Source: Kudoa neothunni
Taxonomy: Eukaryota > Cnidaria
Assembly: GCA_964304625.1 (NCBI GenBank)
Contig: OZ199838.1
Location: forward strand, 13,206,001-13,270,000
Length of the DNA: 64,000 nucleotides
Direction: 5' to 3'
How positions within the stretch are numbered: the stretch's first letter is position 1; the number at the start of each line of letters is the position of its first letter. Shown piece by piece: positions 1 to 12,540 of the stretch. The position numbers and the translations under genes are program-made. The notes below the pieces were generated by a model. That model was not told the origin of the DNA. It worked only from the letters and a program-made list of their open reading frames with translations, and did no database searches.

Positions 1-593
1 AAATTACTAAATATTTGTAAAAATAATAAAAAAATTTCTTTTTTATTTTTTCATTATGTCTAATTTCGAAGTAGAAATATTCAATACAAAAGATTGTTGA
101 ATAAAATAACAAAAGTTGTTATTAATATGATAATGAAAGCTCTCCAATGTTTATGAAAAGTCCACAACTAGGGATATTTCCTAGTTTTTTTAAGATCTCT
201 TCATGTATAAGAAGAATCGGTTAACTTCTCAGCAATGTATAGCTACAATTCTTCTATTTGTTGAAACAGATATCGATGCACTGTTTGCGTGATTACATAG
301 ATATTTATAGAATCAATGAAAAAGCCATCGTAAATATTCAATTTTAAACCAAACCAAAAATTAGTAATATAGTCTTATGGTTACAATTAGTGGCGTCAAT
401 GTCTCTCAAATGTGGTTGTGAGATTGACAATATGTTATTGTTTTTTTAACGCAATCATATGTAATAAAAGAAACTTTTATTTTAATATACTTTCGTTCTT
501 CCGAATTAAAATCACGAAACATCAACTATCAGTCAATAGGTATCCACCAGAAAATAAAGATTTATCCAAAAATATAAGAGAAAATCAAAAATA
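1..593. other. AT-rich flank, no gene seen
   Basis: I see no supported gene here. A 60-codon open frame at 412-594 runs up to the serpin start codon but resembles nothing. The serpin helix-A region is already covered by the downstream frame, so this stretch is more likely the serpin 5' flank or leader. Confidence 0.5.
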
Positions 594-1745
594 ATGACAA
601 GAAAACTTAATTTTATGAATGACCTAACATTTAAAATTGCGTCTATGGAGATTAAAGACCACAAATCCAAGAACTTTTCATTTTCTTCGCTGAGTGTTGC
701 AAGTGAACTGTACGCAATTTCTCTCGTTTGCCATCCAAGAATACGTCAACAAATAAACGGTATCATAGGGGAAAATTTATTTTCATCAAATTCTAGAATC
801 TTCATGCTAACGTCAAAACTAATAATATGCAAACTCTTGATTGTTCATAATGATGATAAGAAAAAAAATTTCGATCCACTAAAATCCGTCTCGTTAAGAA
901 TAGACTTTTGGCAGTGGAGTGAAAAAGGAAAATCCACATACATAGTTAAATGGCTAAAAAGAACTATCCCTACACTGGAAAATATTTCTGAAACATTTCA
1001 TTTTTCACCATTATCAAATATTTTTCAAACAAATAAATTGCTAGGTGTTATCTCCATCGAAAATCTCAACTGGGAAGGAAAAGTTCATAGGAGTTCATTA
1101 TTTTTCAATTTAAGCTCAGATTATGCCCCGATTAAATTAAATTCTCTAAGAATTGAAACTACAGGGAGCTCCATGAACGACAATATTATGGAGTTCTGTC
1201 TTGTAGCTATACCTTTGAGCGATTCAAATTTTGAAGCTATCGTGATTATACCATCACCTGACAACTCCCTAAAAACGATACTCAACAATATTAATGTATG
1301 TAAAAACATTGAAAATCTGATGAAATGAATATAAATCAAAAAAATTTAGGGATCCAACTACATGGCGTGTCGATCTAAACTAGCGGAAAAAAGAATTTTG
1401 CTAGATATACCCCTATTTAATGTTACTACAATCACAAAGATGAAACATATTTTTAAAACAATAGGAATAGATATTGGCGACAAATTCAAAAGATACATTT
1501 TCAATGTAGGAGATCAAAATATCGATATCACTGAGGTGGTTGATACAAATAAATTCGGTATTAGCGACACCAGTATCGGCTCTAACATTGGATCTGATAA
1601 GTGCACCAAATATGAGCCCCTGCTGAAAGCTTATTCCGCCGATTGTGTTTATGTCAATAGACCATTTATCTGGTTATTGCATTATAAACCATTGGATTTC
1701 ATTATTCAATGTTGTGTGGTGGAAGATCCAACAAAACACTCCTAA
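594..1745 (+). CDS. Serpin-family protein (two exons), atypical hinge
   Basis: Exons 594-1295 and 1350-1745 are joined by a 54-bp GT-AG intron in phase 0, giving 365 residues, a normal serpin core length. The serpin fold is read from an N-terminal helix-A/B segment, a central strand resembling the family's 'vnaiyFkG.W' region (around LGVISIENLNW), a shutter-like IVIIPSPDN segment, and a C-terminal strand (VNRPFIWLL ... VEDP) matching the family's 'F.adrPF.f.i ... G.v..P'. No signal peptide is visible, so it is probably intracellular or unconventionally secreted. Inhibitory serpins carry a hinge near E-E-G-T-x-A-A-A; the aligned stretch here reads SDTSIGSNIG, so P15 Gly and P14 Thr are not conserved. 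Inference: either non-inhibitory or very divergent. The family call is confident; function and orthology are unknown. Confidence 0.8.
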
Positions 1746-2520
1746 TTGCTCGTCATATTACCGTATTTTTTGAAAAATGATTTTATAAATGTGTATTCAT
1801 TTCTCGTATTAAGTTACAATTTACTTAACATTCTAAATTCAACGAAAACCGCTATCTTCTAAAGACTTTTAGAGGTCTGAGTGTTAAAATGCATTATATG
1901 CATTGAGGAATATTAAAAAATAGTTTGAAAAATCCTGAAAAATTTTGTTTCAATATTAAACTAATATATTTCAAAAATACATAAAAATACTAAAAAACCA
2001 CACACCCGTTATCAGACAAGGTTGGGGCTTCACGATAGTATGTGGAATGTGCACATTAGAAGCAAGTTAGATGAATTATTTTGTGAATATTTTTCTCGTT
2101 TGAATACAAAATGAATCACTTACAAAAACTAAAGATATTATATCATTTAGAAACTCATTGGCCATTAAATATTTTTCATTAATGTTTAGCAACGAGTTGA
2201 AAAAGGACACACATGTAACATAACCCACTCTTGTATAAGTAAAATTTAGAGTTAGATACGATTTAATTGATAATTATACTTGAGAAAATTTGGAATCCTC
2301 TTAGCGTCAGTTGTCAAGTTAAAATTAATTTTGCATTTAATGTGGAAATCCAAACAATGATATATCACGAAAAAAGTGCAAGGTGAATTATTTTACTTTT
2401 CTAACCAATTTTTAAAATATTAGTACTTGTCATTTATTTATTTTATATTGCTGAATCAATTTTAATATAAAACATTGATATAATTAAAATTTAATCTATT
2501 CTATTCCGTCTAATTAAAAA
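1746..2520. other. Intergenic, nothing recognised
   Basis: AT-rich sequence with no open frame of note and no recognised repeat ends. Confidence 0.5.
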
Positions 2521-2690
2521 CAGGAAGCGTCGGCCAGAAATAATTAAATATAGCAGATTCTAAAAAATTAAATCAGTAACTAGTTTGTAAGTTGGAGTTG
2601 CTGAGATTAAAAATTCTCATTGCGCAAGCGGGCATGCCGTTTAAGATTAAATTTTACGGTGTCAATAGCCTCTGCCTTAAAAATATTTAT
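2521..2690 (+). repeat. Partial copy of a 595-bp hAT-like MITE family
   Basis: This segment ('AGCAGATTCTAAAAAATTAA ... GCGCAAGCG ...') matches, in the same orientation, 50541-50700 and the inner right part of the element at 18541-18720, and in reverse the element at 50770-51364. Only one half is present and no terminal repeat is seen, so it is a fragment. Confidence 0.65.
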
Positions 2691-2939
2691 TTTAACTTAA
2701 TGTTAGTTTAAATTATACATTAAAATTGTTTTAATTTTATTCAATCAATGAACATCAACCATGAAGTAATATTTAAATGAATAAATAAATAAATAAATTT
2801 CGTTGTACTTTTCAAAATAAAAATAGACGACCTGATTTATAATTCATTTTCTCCTAATATATCGTTCCTGGGCTAAATGCGGAGAAAAAAGAATCGAAAA
2901 ACTTTGTATTAAAATAAAAAGATTAATTTTGATTATAAG

Positions 2940-3681
2940 TAAGGGATGCAATTTTCGATTTAAATAGATTTCGATCAATTTATATCGTCGAATTTATCAG
3001 AATAGTTCAACGTTTATTTTTTCTGGGTGTTTCGGAAAGGGCGACTCAATAAGAATGGGCAGAAATATTTTGCATTATTGAAACATCATTGAATGATAGA
3101 ATCGTTAAAGCATATATCTCCAAGTCCCCTTCGTTATTTAGAGATCACAAAAATCAAAAAATAAAGATTTATCTTGTTTCAGCTGATGTGTATGATGGAT
3201 TACAATTTCAAATAATAGATAATCACACAAGACCTAGAAGTTTTTTCCCAAAATATTGTTCTTGAGCACGTTCACTTTCTAATATTAAAATTTTTGTTGA
3301 TAGGTACTTATCTTCATTATTTAAAAAAATTTTTTTAGCAATTCCAATTTTTCCGATAATATTTTTTAAACAAATAGTTGTCTTCAATCGCAATTAAAAT
3401 TTCGTGGAGATTGGGTTTGTTCTTTCGGATGAGAGAACATCTCTTTCGAGAGAAAAAATCTCTATGGTACTATAATTATATTAAAATAGTGAAATTAAAA
3501 TATAATTTTATTATATTGTATGTGATATTAATTTGTGTTTTTTGGGTCATAGAGATGCTTGTGCTGAGTTGTGTATAATCTCCTTATGTATAAAAGCGTC
3601 GAAAAGTTGGACGTTTATTTATAGACAACGATTTAAATCGTCAACTCTTACAAAAGTAAACGTCGAAGATTGCTTGCATTA
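2940..3681. mobile_element. Non-autonomous hAT element (742 bp) with perfect 8-bp TSD
   Basis: The left end TAAGGGATGCAATTTTCGA and the inverted right end TAATGCAAGCAATCTTCGA form imperfect terminal inverted repeats, followed inward by family motifs (GATTTAAAT..TCGTCGAATTT; CGACGTTTA) shared with the neighbouring transposase-bearing hAT. ATTATAAG is present directly on both sides (2932-2939 and 3682-3689). No transposase remains inside. The short open frame at 3378-3578 is not recognisable. Confidence 0.7.
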
Positions 3682-3689
3682 ATTATAAG

Positions 3690-5651
3690 TAGGGTTGGAA
3701 ATTTTTGATTTAAATCGTCGAATTTGCAAAAATTCCCTGGTTTTTATTTTTTTTCGACCGAAAAACGTCAATTTTCGCCGCATTAGACACGTTCGAAAAT
3801 GGGAGAGAGGCGACGTGAAATAAACAATTATTTAATGGAATGGGATGATTTAGAAGCCGCTGATGATGTACTAATACGTAGATATTGCAAAGTGATGATA
3901 CCTGCGAAACAAAATAGAATGCAGGAGCACGTTAATTCTCAAAAGTATTGTTCCATCAAGTCGAACTTGTCGAAAATAAATCTTCTAACTAATATATTTT
4001 ATCAATATGCGACGAATTCAGATGAAATAGAAATAGATATGGTTTAAATAGTTGCTTTTGATGGCCTTTCATTTTCTTCGATTAATAAAGAAAGCAGTCT
4101 AAGGAAATTTATCTCTACGTATTGTCCTGCGTCACGGTCACTACCTGAAGGGAAATATTTAGTTGAAACGATCTTTCCTCGATAACTAAGGAAGCTGTTC
4201 CCACTATTAAACTAATGATGTCTGATTTACGTTTTAATTTAATAATTAACGAGTTCCCAGATGCTAAGAACTGACCAATTTTTAACACTTTGGCCTGCTT
4301 CCGTGATAGTTCCTCAGATAGAGAAAAAACAATTATGTTGGATTCTTCGAGACTTATTCAATGTAATTTTGTTATTGTTGCTAGCCATTTGTCTGAAATT
4401 CTAAAACGATATGATTTGGATCGGAAAAATTGTATCGCTATTATTTCCGACTCGGCATCTTACATGAAAAAATATTATATCGAGTTGAAATTTATGTATT
4501 CTCTTATCGCCAGAATCTCTTGTTTTTCACATATTATTCATGGAGTTGTTCAGAAAGCTGTTGAACTTTACTTTAAGGATGTTAGAAATTTTCTTCCCTA
4601 TTATCAAAAGGTAGGAAAGCGAAACCGTCTTTTGATTCACCTTAAAAATAATAATTTTGATAATTTCAAAGAAATTCCAAGAGTATTAGATGTACGGTGG
4701 TATAGTTTCTTTAATTGTATAAAGCAGGTAAAGGAATATTACCCGGCAGTTGTCGATTTTTGAAAAGGTATAAAAGGAGACAACGTTGGAGCAAAACTTA
4801 ATGAATTTCTAAAAACAGACGCAGTTGACCTTAATGCTTTTTACTTTTGTTTAAATATTTTAATCGATGAACTTATTCCATTATTTGATTTTTCAAAAAT
4901 AATTGAAACCGAAGAGAATTGTATCTCGAAAATTTGTGACTGGATAGGGAATGACTTTGGAATCAACAAGAATAATTTGTTAAAAGTCACAAGGACATTA
5001 TCGGTCTCGTTCCATTTCAATGTAGAAATAACCTTCTACTTAAATGTGAATATTTACGCGAAAAAATTATTAATGAACTAAAATGTTCAATATCTAAAAA
5101 TCTAAATGGGTGTTTACCCTTAAATACATTTTTTGAAATTGAGAAAAATCTTGATCCATATGTATCAATTTCAATTGAACAATTGAATGTTGATGATCAT
5201 TGTTACTTTTTACAGATTGAAGAGAGGCGACAACGTAAGAATGAGTTCGACTTGTTATGTAAAGAGGCGAAAGATATAACAAAGTCAATCGATCCTAACT
5301 TTTGGAAAACGCGATCAAACGTTTCACCCAAACTTTCAATACTTTATCGAGATATATTGACCTTGCCAATATCATCAATCAGTGTCGAATGGAGTTTCTC
5401 AAAATCCCGATATGTTTTCGGAAAAGAAAGAATAAATTTAGGTGATGATCGCTTTACAATGTTGGCGATGCCAAATTTCAATGGTCCATTATGATTATTT
5501 TAATTCACGTTTATCGAATCTATTTTGTAAATTTTTAATTTAGAGTTTTTTTCTTTTTTTTTAAATAAAGGTCAAATTTGAAAATTTTTTGATTTCGAAC
5601 GATAATACCGCCGATTTACAAAAAAATAAACGTCAAAAATTTCCAACCTTA
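3690..5651 (+). mobile_element. hAT DNA transposon with broken transposase
   Basis: Terminal inverted repeats TAGGGTTGGAAATTTTTGA / TAAGGTTGGAAATTTTTGA match at 18 of 19 positions. Transposase remains on the plus strand in pieces: 3799-4047 (N-terminal), 4290-4763 (contains AIISDSASYMKK and a CFSHIIH motif typical of the hAT catalytic core) and 5183-5494 (C-terminal dimerisation region: PKLSILYRDILTLPISS and VEWSFSK). Stops and frame changes separate the pieces, so it cannot encode an intact enzyme. The left flank is ATTATAAG and the right flank TTTATATG (6 of 8 identical). It abuts the non-autonomous relative at 2940-3681. Confidence 0.85.
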
Positions 5652-5849
5652 TTTATATGTTAATGATCAAATTTATATTTTAATCCGATTTAAACAAAAA
5701 ATGGTTTAAAAATAAATGAACTCTAAGCTACATATCACTGAATATTTTACGAATATTCAAGATAAAAAAGTGAAATTTTGAGAGAGAGAGAGAGTAACAA
5801 CGCAATTGTTTAAAGAATATAAACGTCACAACTGAGGTTTAAAATGATA
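5652..5849. repeat. Short intergenic with GA microsatellite
   Basis: Contains a perfect GA dinucleotide run near 5781-5794 between the hAT right end and the NAA20 stop. Nothing else is recognised. Confidence 0.5.
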
Positions 5850-6530
5850 TTAGTTAGTTATATCGAGATCCTTTCTCATTTCTAAACCATTTTCTTCCGT
5901 TCCAGTGGCAGACGATTCATAATAGTTGTTCAGAACTTGAAATACATAATAACCCAATCGAGTATACATTTGAGTAGCTACAGAGTTGGATTCACGTACA
6001 AACAAATCCACATACGATAATCTCCATCTACAATAACCGAGTTACCCTTAGCAACTATCAAAAATTTGCAAAACCTACGTGTGACAATATTTCTCAAAAA
6101 TATTCATTAAAGTGGTAGCTGCCTTCATTCCTCTGTAGCAAGGATTGACTGTAACGGCAGAGATATGCCCATAGAGTTTTGATTCCTCAATATTTCTCTC
6201 GGTCTTTCCAAAAACTATAAACAAAACCCCTGTAAGTTTCTAGTAGATTACATCGATCAACTTACAATAAGCTCTCAAATGATTATTACAATCATACATA
6301 ACGTAGGCGCTAGTAGGAAAATTGGTAATGTAGTTCATCACATAATACGTGTGAAACTAGGTGTAAGTTAGTGAATAAAACAAAGTAGGTGACACTCAAA
6401 ACAATACTTACAGTTTCTGTCCAATAATCTAAGTTTCTATATTGAAATTACCACAAAAAATCAATAAACATTATCACAATGATCCAAAACGTAATAGATC
6501 TTTAGCCCTCATGTAATGAATAGTGGTCAT
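5850..6530 (-). CDS. NAA20: N-alpha-acetyltransferase 20, NatB catalytic subunit
   Basis: Five exons (6478-6530, 6412-6436, 6266-6356, 6079-6214, 5850-6027) and introns of 41, 55, 51, 51 and 51 bp give an unbroken 160-residue protein (human about 178). The start MTTIHYMRAKDLLRF mirrors the family's MTTLRAFTCDDLFRF. NLDYWTET, the GHISAVTVNP strand, YVDLFVRESN and the C-terminal EMRKDL all match NAA20. The family acetylates Met-Asp/Glu/Asn/Gln N-termini on ribosomes, together with NAA25. Odd point: the acetyl-CoA pyrophosphate loop (family R-R-x-G-x-A) reads RGMKAA here, so the usual Gly is Lys. Third-intron acceptor choice was decided by frame: the earlier AG would give a stop. Identity is confident. 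Confidence 0.9.
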
Positions 6531-6580
6531 GTTTGTCCCTAGAATAAAATGTGCATGCGTGTACATAAAGAGAGACACTG

Positions 6581-6759
6581 ACCATTGCTACGGATCCATG
6601 TAATCCGCGTGTGGGGGTTGTCTATTGCTAGGGGAGGGAATAACTCCAATCTACGAACTCAGTTAAAATTTGAACATCACATTTGTAATTAATGATTTTT
6701 GGCCTAACATAATTAACTGTTTTGGGGAAAATTTGAGTCATTGAAATTTCTAATATTGT
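6581..6759 (+). repeat. Dispersed repeat, copy 1 of an inverted pair
   Basis: This roughly 180-bp block matches the reverse complement of 12541-12724 at roughly 80% by eye. Shared cores include TGTCTATTGCTAGGGGAGGG and GTAATTAATGATTTTTGGC. It lies just upstream of the NAA20 start codon. Read on the minus strand, both copies keep a similar frame (KTVNYV.PKIINYKC ... LAIDNP), suggesting decay from a coding segment of an unidentified element. Confidence 0.6.
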
Positions 6760-8336
6760 GACTATAAATTTCGTGTTTTATTTTTTTTATGAGTATTGTT
6801 AAATGCATATTTTAATTTTTGACTAATAAAGGTTTCTTTAACTAAAAGACCAAATACCAAACATTGCGTTTTAAATATAAAAACGTCCACCCTATTACCT
6901 CTGATTGTACCTAATATGTTTAATCTAGCTCATCTAATGTAATCTGTTAAAATATGCTTAACTACGCTTTTATAAAATGAAATAATTGTATTTGTTAAAT
7001 ATATATTTGATTTATAACTTATATTTCTATTATTACATATCCACAAACATATTAAATATTATCGCTATTCAAGGAAAACGATTAGAACATTTTGTGTAGT
7101 GAATTCAGTAATTCTTTAAAGTCAATATATTTAAAGTAATGTTTAATTTTATGGTTAAAATCAATATAAAAGCTTACTATTTGCATTTAAATAGCGGTGA
7201 GCATAATTCTATCTTCTTAAATGTTATTGCTACAAATATAGATAAATTATTAGATTTATTAACATAAAAATTCATAAAAACTTAAATTTTACTCCAATGC
7301 GTCATCTGAAATTAATGTCCACAATAGATGGAAACACGTTTTGAATCTCGATTGTAGTAACCTGTGTGGGAATCTAAGTTTTCACTGTAGCGTCATTTGT
7401 ACGATAGAATCCTCTCCTGGATTGAAAGCTGACTTTATAACTCACTAGCTGGAACTGTCTAGCGTTGCCTGGGGAAGATTTCGCCTAGAGACGTTTTTTA
7501 ATAACATTCAAAAAACATATTTAAGTTTCAAACTTACTTATAGAAACAAAATAACTAAAAATTTTTAAGCAACATACTTTAACGATTTGGATTATGAAAT
7601 TTAAATTATGATCATTTCTTTGAAGGAGTATTCCAATCCTGGCGTTCATTTAAAAATTTCGTGGCTCTGCAGCAATGCTAAACAATTTAAAGTCCGCGAC
7701 AGCATCGTATTTTTTTCATTCCCGAATTATTTAAATCCCGTTAGAATATTATCTAAAATGTTAATTTTTGTTCCGGAGGATTTATGAAAGTCGAATTCTG
7801 GCCCGGCAAAAAAACTGAGTATACCGCTAAGTTTGTAACAGATAAAAAAATAGAGAAAGTAATAGAGGTAGAAGAAAACGTATGAAAATTAATGGACAAT
7901 GTCAAAATTAGCATCGCTCGACTCGACATAAACATTAATGCACTTTTCCCAAACAAACAGCTTAAAATCGCTTCAATATCAACATAAATAATTTGTATAA
8001 TTAGATGAAGTAAGATTACAACCATCTGCATTGAATTTAATCACTGAAAGTTCAACACAGAGGACGCTTTCAATGAAGTCTACGTACATGGTGCTTGTAT
8101 TATAATTTATAAAGCATCAATCTATCTGATTATAGGATTTCTTACCAAATCGCTGTTAATGATGCAAACATAGATTTTTTCTCGTATTTTAAACCATTAA
8201 TATAACTTTTAAAATATATATATCAAGTCATGTACCTTAAAACGCCAATATTATATAAAAAGTCAGATGTTATGGCTTAATTTAAATTTGATAACGCATA
8301 TAACGGGGAAAATTAACTTCAACCGACCGCCAGCAG
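6760..8336. other. Intergenic, no gene recognised
   Basis: AT-rich. A 92-codon minus-strand frame at 7753-8031 and a plus-strand Lys/Glu-rich stretch near 7785-7890 have no recognisable homology. I see no terminal repeats other than the target duplication GCCAGCAG at 8329-8336 belonging to the next element. Confidence 0.45.
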
Positions 8337-10604
8337 TAAGGTTTAATTCGGTTCCGTGTTTCGGGTTTTAAAATCGGTTTTTTGTTATTTTTTTAAATTA
8401 TTTAGAAGAAATGTTTAATGATTTATAAGAAAATATAAATACAAACTATTCACTCTTAAACATACTTTTAAAAAAAAGGTTTAAAATTATCTTACAGTTT
8501 AATTAATTTTGTACTCTTTTTAAAAAATTAAATTCTCAAAATATGATAGATCCTTCCTTTTAAAAGTGGTTATAGTCTATTTATGTTAGAATTCTACATA
8601 ATGCATCATAATAAACATCATTAGAATCAAACAAAAATTAATTATTTCGGTTTTCATAAATAAACACGATAGTGTCGAGTTTTGAATCGCTCAATCTTGT
8701 TTTGAGTGGGGTTATGATGTGATTACACAAGGAAAGACATCTTTCGGAATCAATGCTCGTGGGTCTTATGTTAGAAAGGGATTTTCGAACTCTTTCTAAG
8801 CGATCCGTCGTCACGCCATGACATGTAAAATTGAGGATTTCATCCGAGTCGGTAAGTTTTAAACGCTTGGGCTCGGAAACGTAATTTATCAAATCTTCCA
8901 AGTCCAAATTAGACTCTGGGGCTTCACTTTCAATTTGATTAACTGGCTCAACAAAGTTTATCGCTTCCTCTAGCTCAAAATGTGACGGTCTTCTGTAGAA
9001 AAAGCTTTTGTCACAGATTTTTGAATCAAAACTTAGATTCAAAAAAATGTCCGACCCAATTGTCCGTCTTTCTTTGCAGCGCTTGATGACGTTTTCTTTT
9101 AATTTCGATGCAATTGATCCCTCAATATGTGTGAGTTCATTTATTGTGCCTGTCAATATAAAATTACATTGCGCCAAATTAATAACCGACTCAGACAATT
9201 TAAGAACAGCTCGATGTATAATTTCAAGGGATGATGTTAGTTCCTTTATTGTAAATCATTCATAAAAATATTATGTAAGTAATTACATTGATGAAAATTA
9301 TTTCGTCCTTGTCTACTGATAATTCCTTTTCCAGAATAGAATAAGTATGCTCTATTGCCTGGTACATTTGAACAAACTTTATCAACATTTGATATAAGCT
9401 GGACCAACGTGTGACACAATCAATATTTAGAGATAAATATTGTATTCCCTTTCCTCACACGACTTCCTTAATGTGTCGGTAGCCAGTCCAGATCTTGAAA
9501 AAATTGATAATTGACCTGACCCGAGAAACAACATCAAAAAAGTTGGACATGAGAACAAACTCCTGCTCATCAAATTCTAATTCATCAGATTCCAGCTATT
9601 CTGTTATCATTCCTGTATTTTCTATCCGAAAACTATAGGTTTCTTTGTACACTGTGTCTTTAACAGCTATAAGTTAAGTTATTCTAGGATTGTCACTTGA
9701 CAACACGATTACCCAAATTTAGGCCGTGAAGCATGTACTTTATCTGCTGAAACCCCAACTCATACGTACATTTTGCCATGTTCGAAGCTCCATCAGTTCA
9801 CATAAATAATGAATTGACTCCAAATTTGCAGAGTTGTTTATTTATTAATGAAGCCAATTCTACACCTGTGCATCTTTCTGTCACTCTTGTTACACCCAGA
9901 GAGATTTTTTTCCCCTCGAAATAGGCTTGGATATTAAGGAAACGTTTATTTGACCTTGATGTCCACTCGTCACAATAGAGTGCAGGTCTTGAGTTTGACC
10001 CAGCAAAGATTTTTTTAATTTTCATTGTCATTGAGTTTTCCGCAATGATTAATGCATTAAAAATTGCGTCATAGGACACTGGAACTTCTTTTCCATGTGC
10101 CTTTTTGAACAGTTTTCTTAAAGTTATACTGCTGGCAATTTTCCAAATTGGAATATTGTCGACAACAATCAGTCTCGCGATATCTGAGTCAAGATTTGAC
10201 TCCCAGAGACCTTTGTTGACAAAATTGTTAATTATGGGTTGCGTTCGAACGATTCTAATTTTTATTTAAAAATATTAATGATGTTGAATGACTTTGATTT
10301 TGAATCAATCCCATGCGTCTTGGCATGTGAATGAAGTGTGCTCGTTGAGCCTTTTTTGCAAACAAGTATAGCATTGTACTTTTTGCATTTTGCCTTCTCA
10401 TCGGCTAGTTAAACAAAAAATTCCAAATAGCGCTCACCATTTTTGACCAATTTTATCACCGTTAAAACACGTGCAATTCCACGAAAATCTTATGCTCATT
10501 TAATACATTAAAAAGTTTTCTTTATTTAGAATATGATAAATACTTAACAAAAATTTTAAAATCGGTTTCGGTTTTTACAAAAACCGAACCGATCTTAAAC
10601 CTTA
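8337..10604 (-). mobile_element. hAT DNA transposon, BED-finger type, decayed
   Basis: Ends TAAGGTTTAATTCGGTTCCG and (inverted) TAAGGTTTAAGATCGGTTCG form terminal repeats. The 8-bp flanks GCCAGCAG (8329-8336) and GTCAGCAG (10605-10612) are a near-perfect target duplication. Minus-strand coding remains in hAT order: a BED-like finger near 10305-10440 (C..Y.A..VCKKGSTSTLHSHAKTHG), a catalytic-region piece at 9798-10079 (SRPALYCDEWTSRSNKRF) and the C-terminal dimerisation piece at 8638-9198 (IDSERCLSLCNHI, TRLSDSKLD). Several frame breaks separate them, so it is inactive. Confidence 0.88.
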
Positions 10605-10612
10605 GTCAGCAG

Positions 10613-12540
10613 GTCATAAGCAGATGTTAATCCTATTGTTGAACTCTAGTAATCTGATAAATAAGCTTTGAGTCGACAAAATCACCATTTTTAAACACTT
10701 TCAGGAACATTTTGTAATGTGAAAACGATTTAAAAATTTGTTGAAACATTATGATATTTAAAAAACTTCATAAATGTCTCTCTATAAGGAAAGAATTTTA
10801 ACGCACATGCGTATTTGCTGACACACACGGACACTTCAGCTTTACGCATATAGTAGCTAATAGATTAAAAAGCCATATTAATCCTTATGAATACCTCTTT
10901 TCTTGCAAATTAAAAATGAAGGTGTTGCATTCTTGCATTTAGCTCCACAGTACAAAATATCACGCGATAGTACACCAACAATATAATAATAGGTTATCTA
11001 GTTAATCTAAGGTTCGTTTCCGGGCCTGAATCAGCCGCCTCTTAATTTCTCATCAGAGATTAGCGGTGCCGCCATTAACTATCACAGAAGGAATTGCGAA
11101 AAATATAAAATTTCCAGTCTACAATTCGAAAATATTTTAATGAAGATTTAATTTTCTACGAAATATAGTTTGTATTCTTTTGGACTCTCTATAAAAAAAG
11201 AAATCTTAAAGGTAACAAAAATTATCAACATATAGAGGTAACTGCCTCTCTAGCATTACTTTTTGAGCTAGTAACAATATGGAAAATTTTTCATAATCAT
11301 ATTTTTTAATGAGATACATAATCATCGTTGTAGTGCTTCGATATACAAATTTCTACCTCACCGGCAAAAAGTCGATTTCTCAGATAATCATCTTTTTGAA
11401 TTAATATCACTTGGATTTAATAAAGAGAGTATATGAAAAATGTAATGCTATGAAACGAGTAAAAATATCACCCTGAGATCCCTACACAATGTGAAAACAA
11501 GAGGAATAACCAACATGGATATATTTATGAATATCAGTATGCCAGCTCACAATTTTAATTGTGATGTTAAAAATAAAAATAATATTATTTGATTATTTAT
11601 GTTTGACCATTTAATGCGACCGACTTTCAATTTTGTTGAAAATTTGTGCTAATGAAGACAATAAGTAAACTTTTGAACTCGCGGTGATTGTGAATTCAAA
11701 TATTTTTGATAAATTCCATAATTTTTATTCTTATTAATGCACCCTTGTATGAAGCTTCTGCTAACGACCCTATTTGAGCATTTCGCATAATTTATGCTTG
11801 CATTTTGTACGAATAAATTCCAGCAGACATTAATGGCTACTTGAAACAAATTTTAGAATGCATTCCTATTTTAAACATAAAATTATGTATCATTGTTACT
11901 GTTGAGAACATAAAGTGAGGGAATTTGGGTGTATTGTCTATTCAAATACCCATTTTTTACCTGTAAACTTTGTGTAATACAAATATTTCAAATGAGGTTC
12001 GCACAAAATATTACGAAATAACAACTGATACTCGAAATAAAATCATTAAATATTAACAAATGTTAGTTAGAGTTATGATTCCCACCGAGAGTGAAAGCAA
12101 TCGGATGACCTAAAAAATCTAGGCTAACAGTCATTGTTTTTTCTAGAATAAAAACCCATGAAAAAATAATATATTATCTATTTAAAATATTAACTGTTTA
12201 TTTAAAAAAGTTTCATTTGGGCACAAAAATTGTATCATAATCAGTCTAATACAATATTTCTAACTCATGTGTTTAAGAATTTTCATAAACTAATAATTTA
12301 TTACCTTACTATTTAGAATTTCAAATTATACAAATATGCCTCCCATTTAAAATAAGTGAGCAGTTGTCACGAAATTAAAAACGTTTCTTGGCGCACGCTC
12401 ATATGAATAGAAGTCAAAATTGTTCATTTCATTTGAGCGATCTCCTTATTAGCTAATTTTACGCGAACAGTTTTGCATAGTAATTTTATTAAACGTTAAA
12501 AAGATGAACTAAAGCTATTTTTAACCAAAATTCCTTACAA
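10613..12540. other. Intergenic, no gene recognised
   Basis: AT-rich. The 66-codon minus frame at 11649-11849 looks random. I looked for tRNA-like or terminal-repeat structure around 11010-11100, a less AT-rich patch, and found none convincing. Confidence 0.45.

Noticed and set aside
412-594. 60-codon ORF before the serpin as an extra serpin exon
   Set aside because: No serpin-like or signal-peptide sequence, different frame, and the downstream start already covers helix A.
7753-8031. 92-codon minus-strand ORF
   Set aside because: Composition typical of random frames in AT-rich DNA; no motif and no plausible splicing partner.
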